Of a stretch of DNA of 64,000 nucleotides, positions 37,280-48,950 are shown piece by piece. The position numbers and the translations under genes are program-made. The notes beneath the pieces are model-generated. The model did not search any database. It was not told where the DNA came from and worked only from the letters and a program-made list of their open reading frames with translations. Position 1 is the first letter of the stretch, and each line of letters starts with the position of its first letter. Source of the DNA: Tubulanus polymorphus (lineage: Eukaryota; Nemertea; Palaeonemertea; Tubulaniformes; Tubulanidae); NCBI RefSeq assembly GCF_964204645.1, contig NC_134036.1, positions 4,142,001 through 4,206,000 on the forward strand. The letters are read 5' to 3'.

Positions 37280-37580
37280 AAGTACGTATGTTGATAGATT
37301 GTCTAATGTCAGATGTGCGTGGTTCATTTTCAAATTAAGCATTGTCTAACTGGTAAAGTTATGTACGCATGTGTGGCCGATCAGTTTTTGAAAGTGCGTT
37401 GATGAAATGTCTCATGCCCGGTGTTTAAAGTTCATTTTCAGTTAGAATGTCCCGGGTAAAGTCCTGAACACATTTGAAGTGTGAATGATCACGTTTTAGG
37501 CGTGCCGATAAAAATGTGAAATGTCTAATGTCGGGTGTTTGTAGTTACAATGTATTTTCAATGAGAAACGTTAAGTGTGG
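37280..37580 (+). repeat. Diverged interspersed or tandem repeat cluster
   Basis: Degenerate units with TGTCTAATGTC, GGTGTTTGTAGTT, TTCATTTTCA and GAAGTGTGAATGATCA. The same motifs in the same order occur in the 3' flanks of A, B and C and in two mucin introns, linking the two loci. Boundaries are approximate. Confidence 0.6.
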
Positions 37581-39520
37581 ACGATTCAAATAGCGAACGC
37601 GGATTGAAAACGATAACGAGGAGACATGACGATACCTGTGAGGAATAATAGCCGAAATATTATAGTTTCGATAGACATTCAAATTTTTGTGTTGTTTGGT
37701 CTTCATTGTAGGATGCCTCTTGATCTTTTTTGTTTCTTCGCGAATCGGTGTGTTTCGTCAGCAGAAACGGGCGTCGTCTACGAATTACTATCAAAACCCG
37801 TGCGTAAAATGAGCAAAATAAGTCCCCTCGAACAAAAAGACTCGTTTAGTTGAACCCCTAATATTTACGTACGAAATCAGGGCGCTCTTAGCTACACAAA
37901 ATTCACGGGCCCCGTACGCAACAAATCGCAATCGATTCCGATCGCCTTCTACGGAATTTATTCGAACGCGTCGAATCGGCGTTGTTTTCGAACTACGCGA
38001 CAATGCCTAAAGGTAGATCGAATACCGAAGATATCGCGCTTCATAAAGAAACGATTGTGTCCGATTCGTCGAACTAACAAAAAGCCACTCCAACGTGATT
38101 AACGAGATATGCGCTTCGGTTTTTTATTTCTATATGAATATATTGGAAATCTTTAGAAATGTATTCGATTTTAAATAGGCCGAGATAACGCGTTAAGGTA
38201 TGCGTGCCAGTTTTCTACGTTAGCCCATAAACGGGTTACACCCATACTTGACCGAAATGTATCAAACGCCCTGGGCTCAATTTCGTAAAAATAGTTGGAC
38301 CTAAGAAATAAATTCTATTTCGCCGTCACTTCACAATTTTCCGGCGAAACAAGTGTCGAATGAAGGGAGTGTCCAAATAAGAAATTTAGGGATTTTTTCA
38401 AAGCTTTACCGCGATTTCGCTGTTGACATATACACAATAACTTTTCATACCATCCGGAATGGTGAAATGGCTCATTGCCACCGGTCAAATTTCAATATTT
38501 CTTCTGTCGTTCAAGCTTCGTGTTTTTGAAATTAATCTCTTTAGGTACTTTAGAATCTTTGGGGCGTGGGGGTTGGTGTTGCCTAGACTCAATTGGCACT
38601 CCTTACTCCTTAGATCCACTACTGTTAAGTGGAAATCATTTTTCGTGAACTTTATCTGATTTGTCGTTTGTCACTGCGTTTGCGGCGTGTGGTATCGTGA
38701 AAACCAATAAAAGATGTCCATATTGGAATCGACAAGTCGCAAAAATGGCATTCGTCTTTTATGTCCTAATTCATTCACCATTTCTTTTTTTTATAGAAAA
38801 TGATTCAAAATGTCGAATAACGATGCTTTAAGACAATGTCGAATTTCACAAAAAATGAGGTAAGAAAATTCCAAATTATATTAAGCTGCCAATCAGCTCT
38901 TTGTACCCGGTGCACACCTACACCCTTAGACTAATGGTCTGCAGACGAACCTTACGAAGCTGACCGGCGGCAAGACTTCAACGGTTCTCGGATCCGTTCT
39001 ATCTTTATTGAAAGTCGATATATTATACCTAACTCTACAGACTACTTGTTACCACGCGTTGAAAATCAGATCGTCCAGACTAAACCGATCGAATGGAATA
39101 ATTGTCTCAGAGGGGACGTGCTGATTCGTGCACGAGATAGATAGTTAGAATCAAACTGAAACCGGTAGCCAGGAAAAAAGCCTTACTGAAAATGTTTTTT
39201 TCATTAAATGAATTCAAACTCTTTTCGAATATCGGCCGGTAGATTTTCACAAGTACAACCACCGGAAATGATAAATAACCAATCAAGATCGGGTCTTACG
39301 TATGTAACAGTCCTTATGAATTTATTACTTAAATTTAAAAATTCTGTATAGGGCCTAGGCTACACTTCATATCATTCTAACAGATAAAGTGTTGTGTTTG
39401 GTTCTTTCTCGTACTCAGGTTCTCTGGTAAAATTTAGATTTGAAAATTCTTCCTTATACAGCTCAAATCTGATATTTCTACTTCAAGCAAACTAGTAATA
39501 AAGTATGAAAGAAAGCCCGC

Positions 39521-39778
39521 GATAGATTCAGTTAAAAATGAAAAGTTCGACGGTAAAATGGTAATATTTCGAGCAACGTTTTGGCTAAAAACTATAAGCT
39601 TCATTCCAACATAGTTATCACGCGCTTAGCCCTTTTGTCTGATTCTTGCGTAAATATTCTGTAAATTCCATTCTGTTCTCAGTACGCCTGATGATGGCTA
39701 ATAGTATTTAACCGAAACGTAGCTCGAAATATATACGATTTTACTATAGAACTTTCCTTTTTTTTGCTGAATCTGTTG
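39521..39778. mobile_element. Foldback / MITE-like element
   Basis: Inverted arms of about 86-89 bp (39521-39606 and 39690-39778) with an 84-bp centre and no coding capacity. The left arm includes GATTCAG, AAAAGTTC and TATTTCGAGCAACGTTTTGG. The right arm, reversed, includes GATTCAGC, AAAGTTC and TTTCGAGCTACGTTTCGG. Arms differ at a moderate fraction of sites, so the copy is old. No clear target-site duplication was found. A related single arm lies at 56377-56482. Confidence 0.65.
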
Positions 39779-42700
39779 TGAGATTTCTCTCGTTACTTAT
39801 CACACGGATATCTCTACTCACCACAAATACAACGTTTGTTTGTTATTTGTTTCGCGTGTCTGGAAGAATTTACGTTTGGAAATCCTTCGTATCGTTTATG
39901 AAGGTTTTAGTTCGTTATTTGTTTACGCGCGGCGCCACGTAAAATTTGTCTTCGAAATATACAGGTATTCGACTAATATTTGATTATTTCTAAAGTTCCT
40001 TTTAGATTTCATTCGGTCGTTCAACGCACTTCGATAATTGCTCAATGTTTGCGCAGGTTAGTTATAATGAGTATATGCTAGGCATTTAGCGAAGACGTTT
40101 TCGATTTAGAATCCGAAATCCTATTTTCAAAACCTTCTTATATATAGACATAAAACGGCCCCGCAAAAAAAAAATACAGGAAGAAAATTTGAAATTTGTT
40201 GAAAGTCGAATAAATTCAAACGAATTCGTTAAGGTATTATACTGAATTAATGTTTTCGGATTTTAAATCGATGAATATTGGGCGTAAAAAATTTTGTTCT
40301 GGTGATTTTTTTTGTTCTCGAAACAGGGATGGTTCCTATTATCTATTTGATTGGAAGATTTCGATTTATTTGTTTTGCCCTGATGGTTTTTTTGCGTCAG
40401 TCTGAACCCGAAGTGGCTGTGTCATGCGAATAAGACCGAATACAGATTTTATATTATTCGATTGAAAAAACCAGCTTTATCAACTGATTGTTTTCGACTG
40501 AAATTGTTTGCTTCTAATTGGGCATCTAAATCGTGGATCCGGTCTCCCGTATCTAGTTAAAATTCACGGCATTGCTGAATAAGATTTCAGGTTAGATGGC
40601 GTGACTCCGAAGTCCTTACCTTTAGAATTGGTTTGAGTATAGTTTGTTTTCTGAGCTGCTAGATTTACTGTTTATTTTAGCTGTTTGCTGATCTTTTTGG
40701 AGTTATTCGTCGCATTTCTTTCGCTCGTTTGTAAATTTCAAGATTTCATCGGCGTAAACAATACCATTTTCTTCGTAAAAATACAGCGCGATCGTCAGAA
40801 AATAATCCACGATTTTGTCGGTAGATAATCAACTATACTTTCTCTGTTATTCGTAAATCGTATCATCCAGTGTATAAACCGTCGAATTCGAATTTTAAAA
40901 TCTGCGTAAATCCGTTAATACTAAAAGTTAATCGGCGAACAAGCGAATCGCGGCGGGGACAGAAGCGAGTGTCCGCGATAAACCGTAACGTTAGAGAATC
41001 AACTTTTCAGCACTTCGATATACAAATCTATTCCGAGTTTAAGAGACCCATCAAACTTCTTTTCCGACCTCGAAATCTATAAAGTGGTTTTTGGTGAAAC
41101 CGGTGCGCGTTCTAATTTCGCTGGGCCGTGACGACGTCGTCGTTCTTGAAAAAAAAACTTCTTCGAAAATTAGTTCGGCACAGTACGTTATTCCCTGTTG
41201 CCAAAACACACCGGCTTAAGTATAGTATTTAAAAAAAAACGTTAAGTATGTAAGTTTTTTGAAGCTTCGTCTGTTGTTGTCCGACCAGCCATCATCGTTT
41301 CGACTATAACTCGAATAGTAGGTTGATAATCGTGTTGATAATATAACCACCTTGTAGACCTCGAAAGCGAGTCTTAGATATTTCAATAAAACCGCAATAT
41401 AAACGCTGACACAGTCTTCGCGTGGATCTCATTCAGTCGAAGGGTTTTGTTTACAATCCTGGGTGATCTGATTTGATTGCCGGCATTGTCTGTCGGGCTT
41501 TCTATATGAAACGGGTTTCGAACCTCGCTGGTTATCGAAAAGAACTGCAGGTGTGGCCGGTGTTTTTTTTCGCTTTCTGGTCCGATCCTCGCGCCTCATC
41601 TTAGCTCGCATTATCTCTCCTCAGAATACCCTTCCTCGTTAACCAAAGCCGACGACTGTGCAATTTCTATGACATCGCGAACCTCGAGAAATGCATGAAA
41701 ACAAAGTAATCTCTTCAATTATGTTCAGCCAAATGATTAGCAAACAAGAACAGTATATTATGCAATCATCTTGAAAGATTAACCCTATCATTCGCTTGCG
41801 CCGGATCAGGCTGGATGAGAGAAATGTTTTTCCCGAACCGGAGCCGACATTTCCAATTATGTACTTCGACTTAAAACAGAAGATTATGTAAATTTTGTAC
41901 TCGATTCAAAAATCTAAGCCCCCTTTCGTTCGTGGTCGGCACGGGTCCCGGTTTTCTTAGGCTGCCAAAATATTATCAATCTTTGCCTTTTTACTTGTTT
42001 TGGTTTCACAGACTGAAGTCGCCCTTTTGTGGAAATATCTAATGAACCGACCTCGAAAATCGTTGCTTTAACCGCGGTCCTGGAAGAAATATCTATACTC
42101 TCTCTCACACTCCAGTTGGGGTTGATATCTATAGCTATAGCACGCGGGGACCAGTCCGTTTACACGGTAAACAACTTAAGAAACCAGTCTACATAGTCTA
42201 AATATACATTCATGAAAAGACCTAGACGTCGAGAGCCATATGTTTATGTCTCATTCGCGACTACGTGAGATATGCGGTCTAAATTCATGCTATATAATAC
42301 ATCAATTAGAAAAAATGACATCCATTCATTATACAGTGTTAACGCCTTTCTTGGTCGAAGCAAAGTGCGCGAAAAGAATTTTTAGTTTTATATATTCGCG
42401 TGGGAAAGTTTTTTTAATTCATACATAAACACGCCACTAAAGAATGTCGGTGGATGAATGAATTGCAGCTTTTGAGGTTCTACGGCGAACACTTTTTAGG
42501 GGTTGGTTAAAACTGCCTTTTCGGAAAACTGGATCGGACGTAAAAATTGATACAGCCACGCCATAGAAAGAACAAAGATAACAGGAATAAGTGATTAAAA
42601 ATCGAAACTTTAGTCGAATATAATTTTGGTTAAGCCATTTTACGTGTATATATATTCGGAGTTAAATAAACGTTTTTCCTTTAATATTAGGGGTATTCAA

Positions 42701-43119
42701 AAATCATGCTGACGCATTTAATTTAAGTCGTATGATGTTACGCTTCAAAACAGTTTAAAGCATGCACCACGCCTGCCAACGGTTGTAGCACATCTCTTAT
42801 GCGTAGATATTTCTTTCGAAAAAGTGTTCGTATAGCAGGCGCCATCTATCGAGCTATGGCGACGCTATACGACCAGATACACGACTGTAGTACATGTTGA
42901 AACGAATGAAAACTAACTGAAGGTTCAATTTATACAAATTGTCGAATGAAAACTCGCGCAAAAAACGACGTCGAATTCTATAGTTTTGACGCGTTTTAAG
43001 GGTCACCATTACGCAACACATCAAATAAACTCCCATTTTAAAACCTTCTTTAGATTGGTCGCCGTTTACCTATACTAGAATAGCAATCGTTTGACGTGAG
43101 CGCGCGGGTTCGAGTTCAT

Positions 43120-43656
43120 TCAGTTATCCTTCATGAGTAGTTCGTCCTTCAACAATTTCACCAGCGGATGCTGCCGCTTTTCGCCGAGGAAAAACGGGCG
43201 CCGTCCCAAATTCGCGGCGAACGTTTTCGAAGCGTCGGCCCGAAAACGCAGGAACCTGTGCACGAATATCGGGTTCGGGTCCTCGCCGGGGAAGACGAGT
43301 TTCTTACCGCCGGCCCACATGCGTTCGATCTCATCGACGACTCCGCCGGGCAGCGGTAGGTAGAACTGCACGATCGTCGGGTCGACGATCCATTCCGACG
43401 AGCCGGCGGTTGTGACCTGTACGATGCTGTGGTCGACGCGCTCGTCCCTGTCGTCGGGATCGACCAGGCGCCAGTAGATCCGATGGCAGTCGTCGAAGCC
43501 GTTCTCGTGTAGATGATGCGTCAGATTTAGCGACACGGTTCCGCAGTGGATGTCGAAGCGATGACCGTCGGATTCGTGGCCCTGCGCGCACTGCCGGCGG
43601 AAGAAATCTTCGACGACCGAGATTAGGCGGTCGGGCACGGCTGGAGAGTCGGTCAT
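43120..43656 (-). CDS. Single-exon protein of unknown function with possible Cys-His-Asp triad
   Basis: 178 residues, ATG at 43656, stop TGA at 43120-43122, no intron. It is much richer in G+C than the AT-rich flanks, and its wobble positions are mostly G or C, which supports a real coding sequence. No signal peptide or membrane segment. Cys38 (FDIHCGTVSLNL), His76 (VDHSIVQV) and Asp92 (EWIVDPTIVQFY) fall in the order and spacing of the papain/transglutaminase-like fold, with a helix expected after Cys. This is inference from pattern only, and I do not recognise the family. The C-terminal third is basic (FLGEKRQHPLVKLLKDE). Upstream base use drops back to the local AT-rich level. It could be a horizontally acquired gene or an ordinary lineage-specific one. 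Confidence 0.6.
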   Translation of the reverse strand: MTDSPAVPDRLISVVEDFFRRQCAQGHESDGHRFDIHCGTVSLNLTHHLHENGFDDCHRIYWRLVDPDDRDERVDHSIVQVTTAGSSEWIVDPTIVQFYLPLPGGVVDEIERMWAGGKKLVFPGEDPNPIFVHRFLRFRADASKTFAANLGRRPFFLGEKRQHPLVKLLKDELLMKDN

Positions 43657-45261
43657 GTTGATATCTGTTTATGCGCGGGTATGGTCTGGGATGAGTTGAA
43701 TATCCGACTTCTAAATCTCGATAACCGAATGGCCGGTACGGGTTTATAGGCCTAATTAACTTCAGTATAAACACTTCCAGTGCACTAACTACAAGTAACT
43801 CGATATTCCGCCTATTCAATTCTCCACCATCACTACGCGAAAAAAAACGTTTCAAAACACGAGTGAACTAACACAATAACTGCTTTCCAGTCTCGAAACA
43901 CCAGGTACCGGAATTCAATCCTGCACCGTGGATCGCTGCCAAAAAAGGTTGGCCACAGCTACGAGTTCCTGCAGTATCAGCGCTGCCTTGCTCTTATAAA
44001 TACATCTATTCACTGAATGTGCAGTATGGTTGCTACTGACGCACAGTGGTCAATCCCACGATCTTTGGACTTTTTCGAACACGAATCCTGTTCAGCACTT
44101 GTCGGTCTCCGAGTCGCAGTTCGTATTCCAAGCTCAGAGTTATGTTTACCGTGCAACCGCGACCTTTTCGCTATAGCGTTCAGTGCTACGCGCAAGCAGG
44201 GCCTACATACACGCTTACAGCCTTCACCAGTGCGTACTGCAAAATTTAAATAAAAAATCCCTCGTGAGATAGATACATACAAAAAACTATACGTGTTGAT
44301 GTTTGAAAAATAGGCACCTGAACTCGGTGATTGTGCGACTCAAGAAAAAACTATGAATACATATGCAATAGAAAAACGAATATGAAAGGAACAGCTTTTA
44401 CCGCGGTGAGGCCTATACAAAAAGGTCACGGTAGAATAAATGATCTCCCGTGCTCTTTATTAAGTTTTCAAATATTTTCCAGTTAGTACACGTGCTTTTA
44501 TTTCAAATAGGGAATTTCGAAAAAGTTATTTTTTTTCGTTATGCGCTATGGTATTTTTTCAATATCGGATATACATTGTGCTGGAAGCTTTCTCCGAAAT
44601 AGTTTTTTTTTGTAAGCAGACAAACTAGGCCGCGGAAATGATTGACATAATGGTCTAGATTGTGTCTATCATGTATGTAGTCTGTATCGAAAATTGTAAA
44701 TTGGGATAATCGCCAACTCTCCGCGTTAATAGCACGGTGCAAAAATTAGGGCTGCAGTTTCTAAAAGTGGCCTGCTTGAAATATAGAAATGATAAACAGA
44801 ACTAATCGAGCAAATCATGATTCAGAAGATTGATTGGTCGATTAAGTGAATTCATTTTCCGACGTTTTTAACATAAAAGGTCCACAGAGACTGACCGGTT
44901 ATTTTGATCTTGAAAAAGGGATTGTTATTTGTTATTTGGTGGTCTGATTTTGAAATCGGAAACAGAAATACAAATATAGTTGACGTGTGATCGGCTGTCA
45001 AATTTGCAATTTTTTTTTGATGAAATCGATATACATAATCCGATTCTATGAAACCTGTTCTGGATTGGTTCGACATTTTCTATAAAAGAACGTGTTAAAG
45101 ATGGTTTGTTTTCGTCGACGGTGTGTTTGATTTTTTTCATATGATTTCTGATATTTATGAGTACGTATTCGCGGTGTCCAGTTCTGATTTTCGGGAATGA
45201 GACCGAATGTACATTGGCGACATGCTTCAGTTCAGCATTGCGAACATGTATTTGAATATTT

Positions 45262-45280
45262 GATATGATATGATATGATT
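45262..45280. repeat. Short TGATA microsatellite
   Basis: Three full copies of TGATA and a partial fourth. Confidence 0.8.
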
Positions 45281-45599
45281 TATATCCAAGTAAGATTTTC
45301 TAAACATTAATGAGTAAGAAAATACATAAAAAATGTCATAATATTAAATGAGAGACTACTTTGAAGCAACATTGAGCTTTTACAAGAAAGCAGCCCTAGA
45401 AAAGATGAAAAATATAAACAAGATGAATATAAAGAGAAGAAAAACGTCGTAATACGGATATAATATTTGGGGTTTGAGAAAAGGTTTACGAATTGGTGAT
45501 GCAAATATTGCTATCATATCAGCTCTGTTAGATAGCGGCTACTTTTCGCACTAATTTTTAGTGTTAACACTTGAAAGTGTAAGTAAATTATTTTTCAAG

Positions 45600-45998
45600 A
45601 CAAAATATCCCAGGCCTGGAATCCTATCGCAGTGGCATATTTACATAGTAGCCTCAGTGGTGGATAGATTGCAGCAGGTGCCGTGGGGCCTCCGCCCGGG
45701 TTCGATGAGTTTTTCGCGTTTTCTCTAACCTCACTGATATTCCCGTGTATTGTATTTTACCGTTAAATATTTTTGACTACAAATACGCGGGTACCGTTTA
45801 ACATTGAAAGCTACGTTTTAGAATATGGACTAGATAGAATTCGAATGTCGCAATTTGTTACTAAAATATCAAACCAGCAATGGAAATTCAGCGTTAAAGT
45901 GTAGAAAAGAGGTTCGCAGTTTTATATCTATGTTTTATTTAGGCGGGTTTGATATTTTGATTAATATTCGAAAATGACGTTCGCATTAGTAACATTTG
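45600..45998 (+). mobile_element. SINE-like repeat with tRNA-type promoter boxes
   Basis: TAGCCTCAGTGG at 45649-45660 resembles a tRNA A box with one extra base. GGTTCGATGAG at 45699-45709 resembles a B box with two mismatches. A diverged relative covers 56483-56900. Since both sit upstream of E and F, the insertion may predate the duplication of these genes. Ends not resolved. Confidence 0.4.
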
Positions 45999-46013
45999 CT
46001 ACGCTCACAATTG

Positions 46014-47397
46014 ATTTATTTAAGAAAATCAATTTTGGGAATATACACCCGCCGCTCAACCTTTCAACCTCTGGCATAGAACAAAGCTTTCCCAATTACT
46101 CTAATAATTCCATATAAATGAATATGAATTTATGAAACTCACATAAATGAATGCGGTTTATATTTGTATGAGTTAGATTTTTTAACATGAAAAGTGTGAG
46201 GAATGTGTGGGTGAAATAATTGAAAAAGTAACGAGTAATTAACGAGTGATGAAAATAAGATTTATTAACTAAAAACATAGTAAATTAATCAAATTTCAAT
46301 AAAATAAAAAGTAACGAGTAATTAACGAGTTGATAAAAATATCAATTTTGATAAAGAAATAACACTCATAAATGAATGAAAGAACAGATGCCACATTTCA
46401 AAGTTATTGATTGACATGAAGTAGAAAAATATTTTACAATTAAACATTTTATTCCTATGAAAGATTTGATTAAAACTGCACGTTTTCATTTTCAAGTGAA
46501 TAATATTACTAAATTAATGTTTAGAAATTATTATCTAATGATAGCGTTATCGAATGAAAAAGATAACATCTTATTCAATACAGCATTTCCGAAATTCACG
46601 ACATTTCATGAAGTAGATAAACATTTAATATTGACTCGTACTGTTTTCAGATGAAAAAACAAATTACAAAGTAAATATAAAACTCATCCTATTTGATTAT
46701 CATTCCTATTCATTCTATTCAATCTATTCATCTTATCATACCATTTTCGTTATTTAATATTCCTATGAAAAATAAATTTGTTCTTTTCCATTTTCAATTT
46801 TTCTACCTCTTAATCTATAAATCTCAAGTACTAATGAATATATATCTTAATTTGTATTATATAATTCATCATTTAGTTTAAGAGTGTATCTGTGATTTTT
46901 TTAAACCCTTTAAATTTTTATATATTTTTATTGCATATTTCACAACATTTAATATCATTAATTTTATCTGATAGGTAATTTATGTTATATTTTAATTCTA
47001 TGTATTAGATTTTGCAATTATCAAATAATTCTAACAACTGTTTTAATGAGTAAATTGAAATCATACCATTCTAGAAATCATTATAATTAACTTAATATTT
47101 TCTTGATTTTTGTAAATTAGATGTAATAAATCTAATATATTTTCACTCAATAATTTATTAGATTTATTCACTAATCTGATTCAATAACTTTTTTTATCAT
47201 TTTTACTTCTATGATTATTTCCATTTCTTCAACTTCTTTAATTTCTTACTTAATTTCATATTTTCATTAATCAGATCCTTACTAATATTTTCATAATAAA
47301 AGTATATAATTCTGCCACTATTAAACATCCAGCAACTGAATAATGTTTTAAATCACTACTTCCGGTTGGAATGAAACCATCCATTTATTTAAGAAAA
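46014..47397. mobile_element. AT-rich inserted segment between 15-bp direct repeats
   Basis: ATTTATTTAAGAAAA occurs exactly at 46014-46028 and 47383-47397, and nearly all of the 1354 bp between is strongly AT-rich compared with the flanks. The matching place upstream of F (near 56900) lacks this segment. Inside, a 25-bp sequence beginning AAAAAGTAACGAGTAATTAA is repeated 83 bp apart (about 46223 and 46306). An open frame of 65 codons (46457-46654, ATG) is not recognisable. Origin unknown; the direct repeats may be a target-site duplication. Confidence 0.45.
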
Positions 47398-48274
47398 AAA
47401 TATAAAAGATGAAATGAAAAATACAAGTCTGAGGTTGGGTTCCGGAACAACGACTAGATGCTAGACTAAAAGTGTTGCCGAGTCCCGAACTCACGCTATT
47501 CGGTATCTGATTTTAAACAAGTAAAACCGTACCATCCACGTATATATTGACCCGCCAGGCTGGTTTCTATTCTGTTATCACAAAAAGAAGATGGTATTAA
47601 CTCTAGGTCCGGCCGGCAGAATTTTATTTTTACCGTTTCTGACCCGGCCGGGGAATGAGAAACAAGGTATCATTTTTTTGCCTTAACATAATTAAAACGG
47701 GAGCCCGATTTATTAATATACTGGGCGAAATGAAATAGTTTCACGTCTTAGCGTTTTGAAATAATAAGGGCATGCGAGTAAACGGTGCATGTTCGATTAC
47801 GTTTTGATTGCTTTTATTCTTTTTTATAACATAACGGTCGATCTCTTGGTGTGTTCGAGTATCATCTTACTATTTCACCGGTAATTTTCTGTTACAGCGT
47901 CGAACTCTACGCATCCTGCAAATACAAGTAGTCTCGTAAGGCGGGTATCGGTATTGTAGTACTGTACAGAGGAACATTTGAAAACAAATATGAATCGGAC
48001 AACGTTGCGGTTAGGACATTGTTGGTTGTAAGACACAGTCGTGCTTGATTTGTATAAAACCGGTAAGTGATTAAATATTTTGTGTGAAATCTATACCGAA
48101 TTTGAGCCTGACGGCGGTGGATCCAGGGGCTGAATTTGACAGGAGCAAAAACGAAATGAAAAGGGCTTACATCCTAAAAAGGGCAAACTCCGCGCAGCCA
48201 AATAAAGGGTCTGGACAATTTTGATATTTCATTACATTTTTGTACGATTTCTTGGCCTTAGGCCCATGAAGGGT

Positions 48275-48390
48275 CTGCAGCCAGGGGTTGTATTGGCGTC
48301 AGCTTCGGATGGCGGCAATCAAACCCTGGCAGGCGAGGATGTCACCAACGCAAGGCTAAGCGTCGTAGTAGCCGTTCTGAAATTGTACGC
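48275..48390 (-). mobile_element. tRNA-related SINE-like repeat upstream of E
   Basis: On the - strand the sequence reads GTTGGTGACATCC, CGCCTGCC and GGTTTGATTGC (48325-48315). The last resembles a tRNA B box with one change. A close copy in the same position and orientation lies upstream of F. An A box cannot be placed with certainty. Confidence 0.4.
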
Positions 48391-48950
48391 AATCGACGGT
48401 GGGCCAGAGCGCTCTATTACTTTTATCAGTGTTATCAAGCGTTTTCGTATTAAGGAAAATATTTCGCGTCTCATCTAGAGATAATTTGCTTGTAAAAATA
48501 TCTGAATCTTAAATCTACTTTCTCTCACGTATGCGCATTATACTAGTATTCCGTTCAGACACCTGGCGTGGTATTCGGAAGACGTGTAGCCGTAGCGGCA
48601 TGTTTTCACGAATGATGCATATCCAGAAAACCAGAAAGAAGCGAAAATAGATTGAGTATTTTTAAGATAATAATTGGACATAAATTTTAACGCCATGTTC
48701 ACTAGATAAAATTGGAAATCGTTGCACAGATAGATGGTAATTACTGTGAAGTTGATCCGAGTCTGAGCGAACACTAATGACAGAACGGATAAAAATACAT
48801 AAGAAATTGCTGGATTCTGATTTGAGCAAATAATTCATTTCACTAGTAGGGAGTGTACAATTCTACATCATTTATAGATAGAAGTTGAAGATCTGTGGAC
48901 AACCAAGCAGAGTTTGGATCGTGGAAGTTTTCGCTCGTTGTATCGTGTTG

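Larger units (their letters stand above)
37145..43119. other. Gene-poor region upstream of the mucin exon
   Basis: The first bases are the pyrimidine tract and CAG acceptor (- strand) before the mucin exon, so this region should hold its upstream intron and perhaps the signal-peptide exon, which I could not identify. 37280-37580 has two to three copies of the diverged flank repeat. A foldback element lies at 39521-39778. The rest is AT-rich with short, unsupported open frames; no RNA gene was recognised. Confidence 0.5.
43657..48950. other. Gene-poor region upstream of receptor E
   Basis: No convincing gene. From about 45600 the region matches the upstream region of F (56483-58052) in pieces. 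It contains a SINE-like repeat, an AT-rich segment absent from the F side, a second tRNA-related repeat on the - strand and, over the last 450 bp, the region shared upstream of E and F. Open frames of 60-90 codons at 44.0-46.9 kb have no supporting signal. Confidence 0.5.

Noticed and set aside
43331-43855. 174-codon - strand frame overlapping the GC-rich gene
   Set aside because: It is an out-of-frame reading caused by high G+C. The 43120-43656 frame has a better start, ordered hydrophobic pattern and candidate active-site residues.
46096-46881. Short open frames of 60-65 codons in the AT-rich segment
   Set aside because: No recognisable domain, no support from neighbours, and lengths unremarkable for such composition. 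Kept only as a note on the insert.
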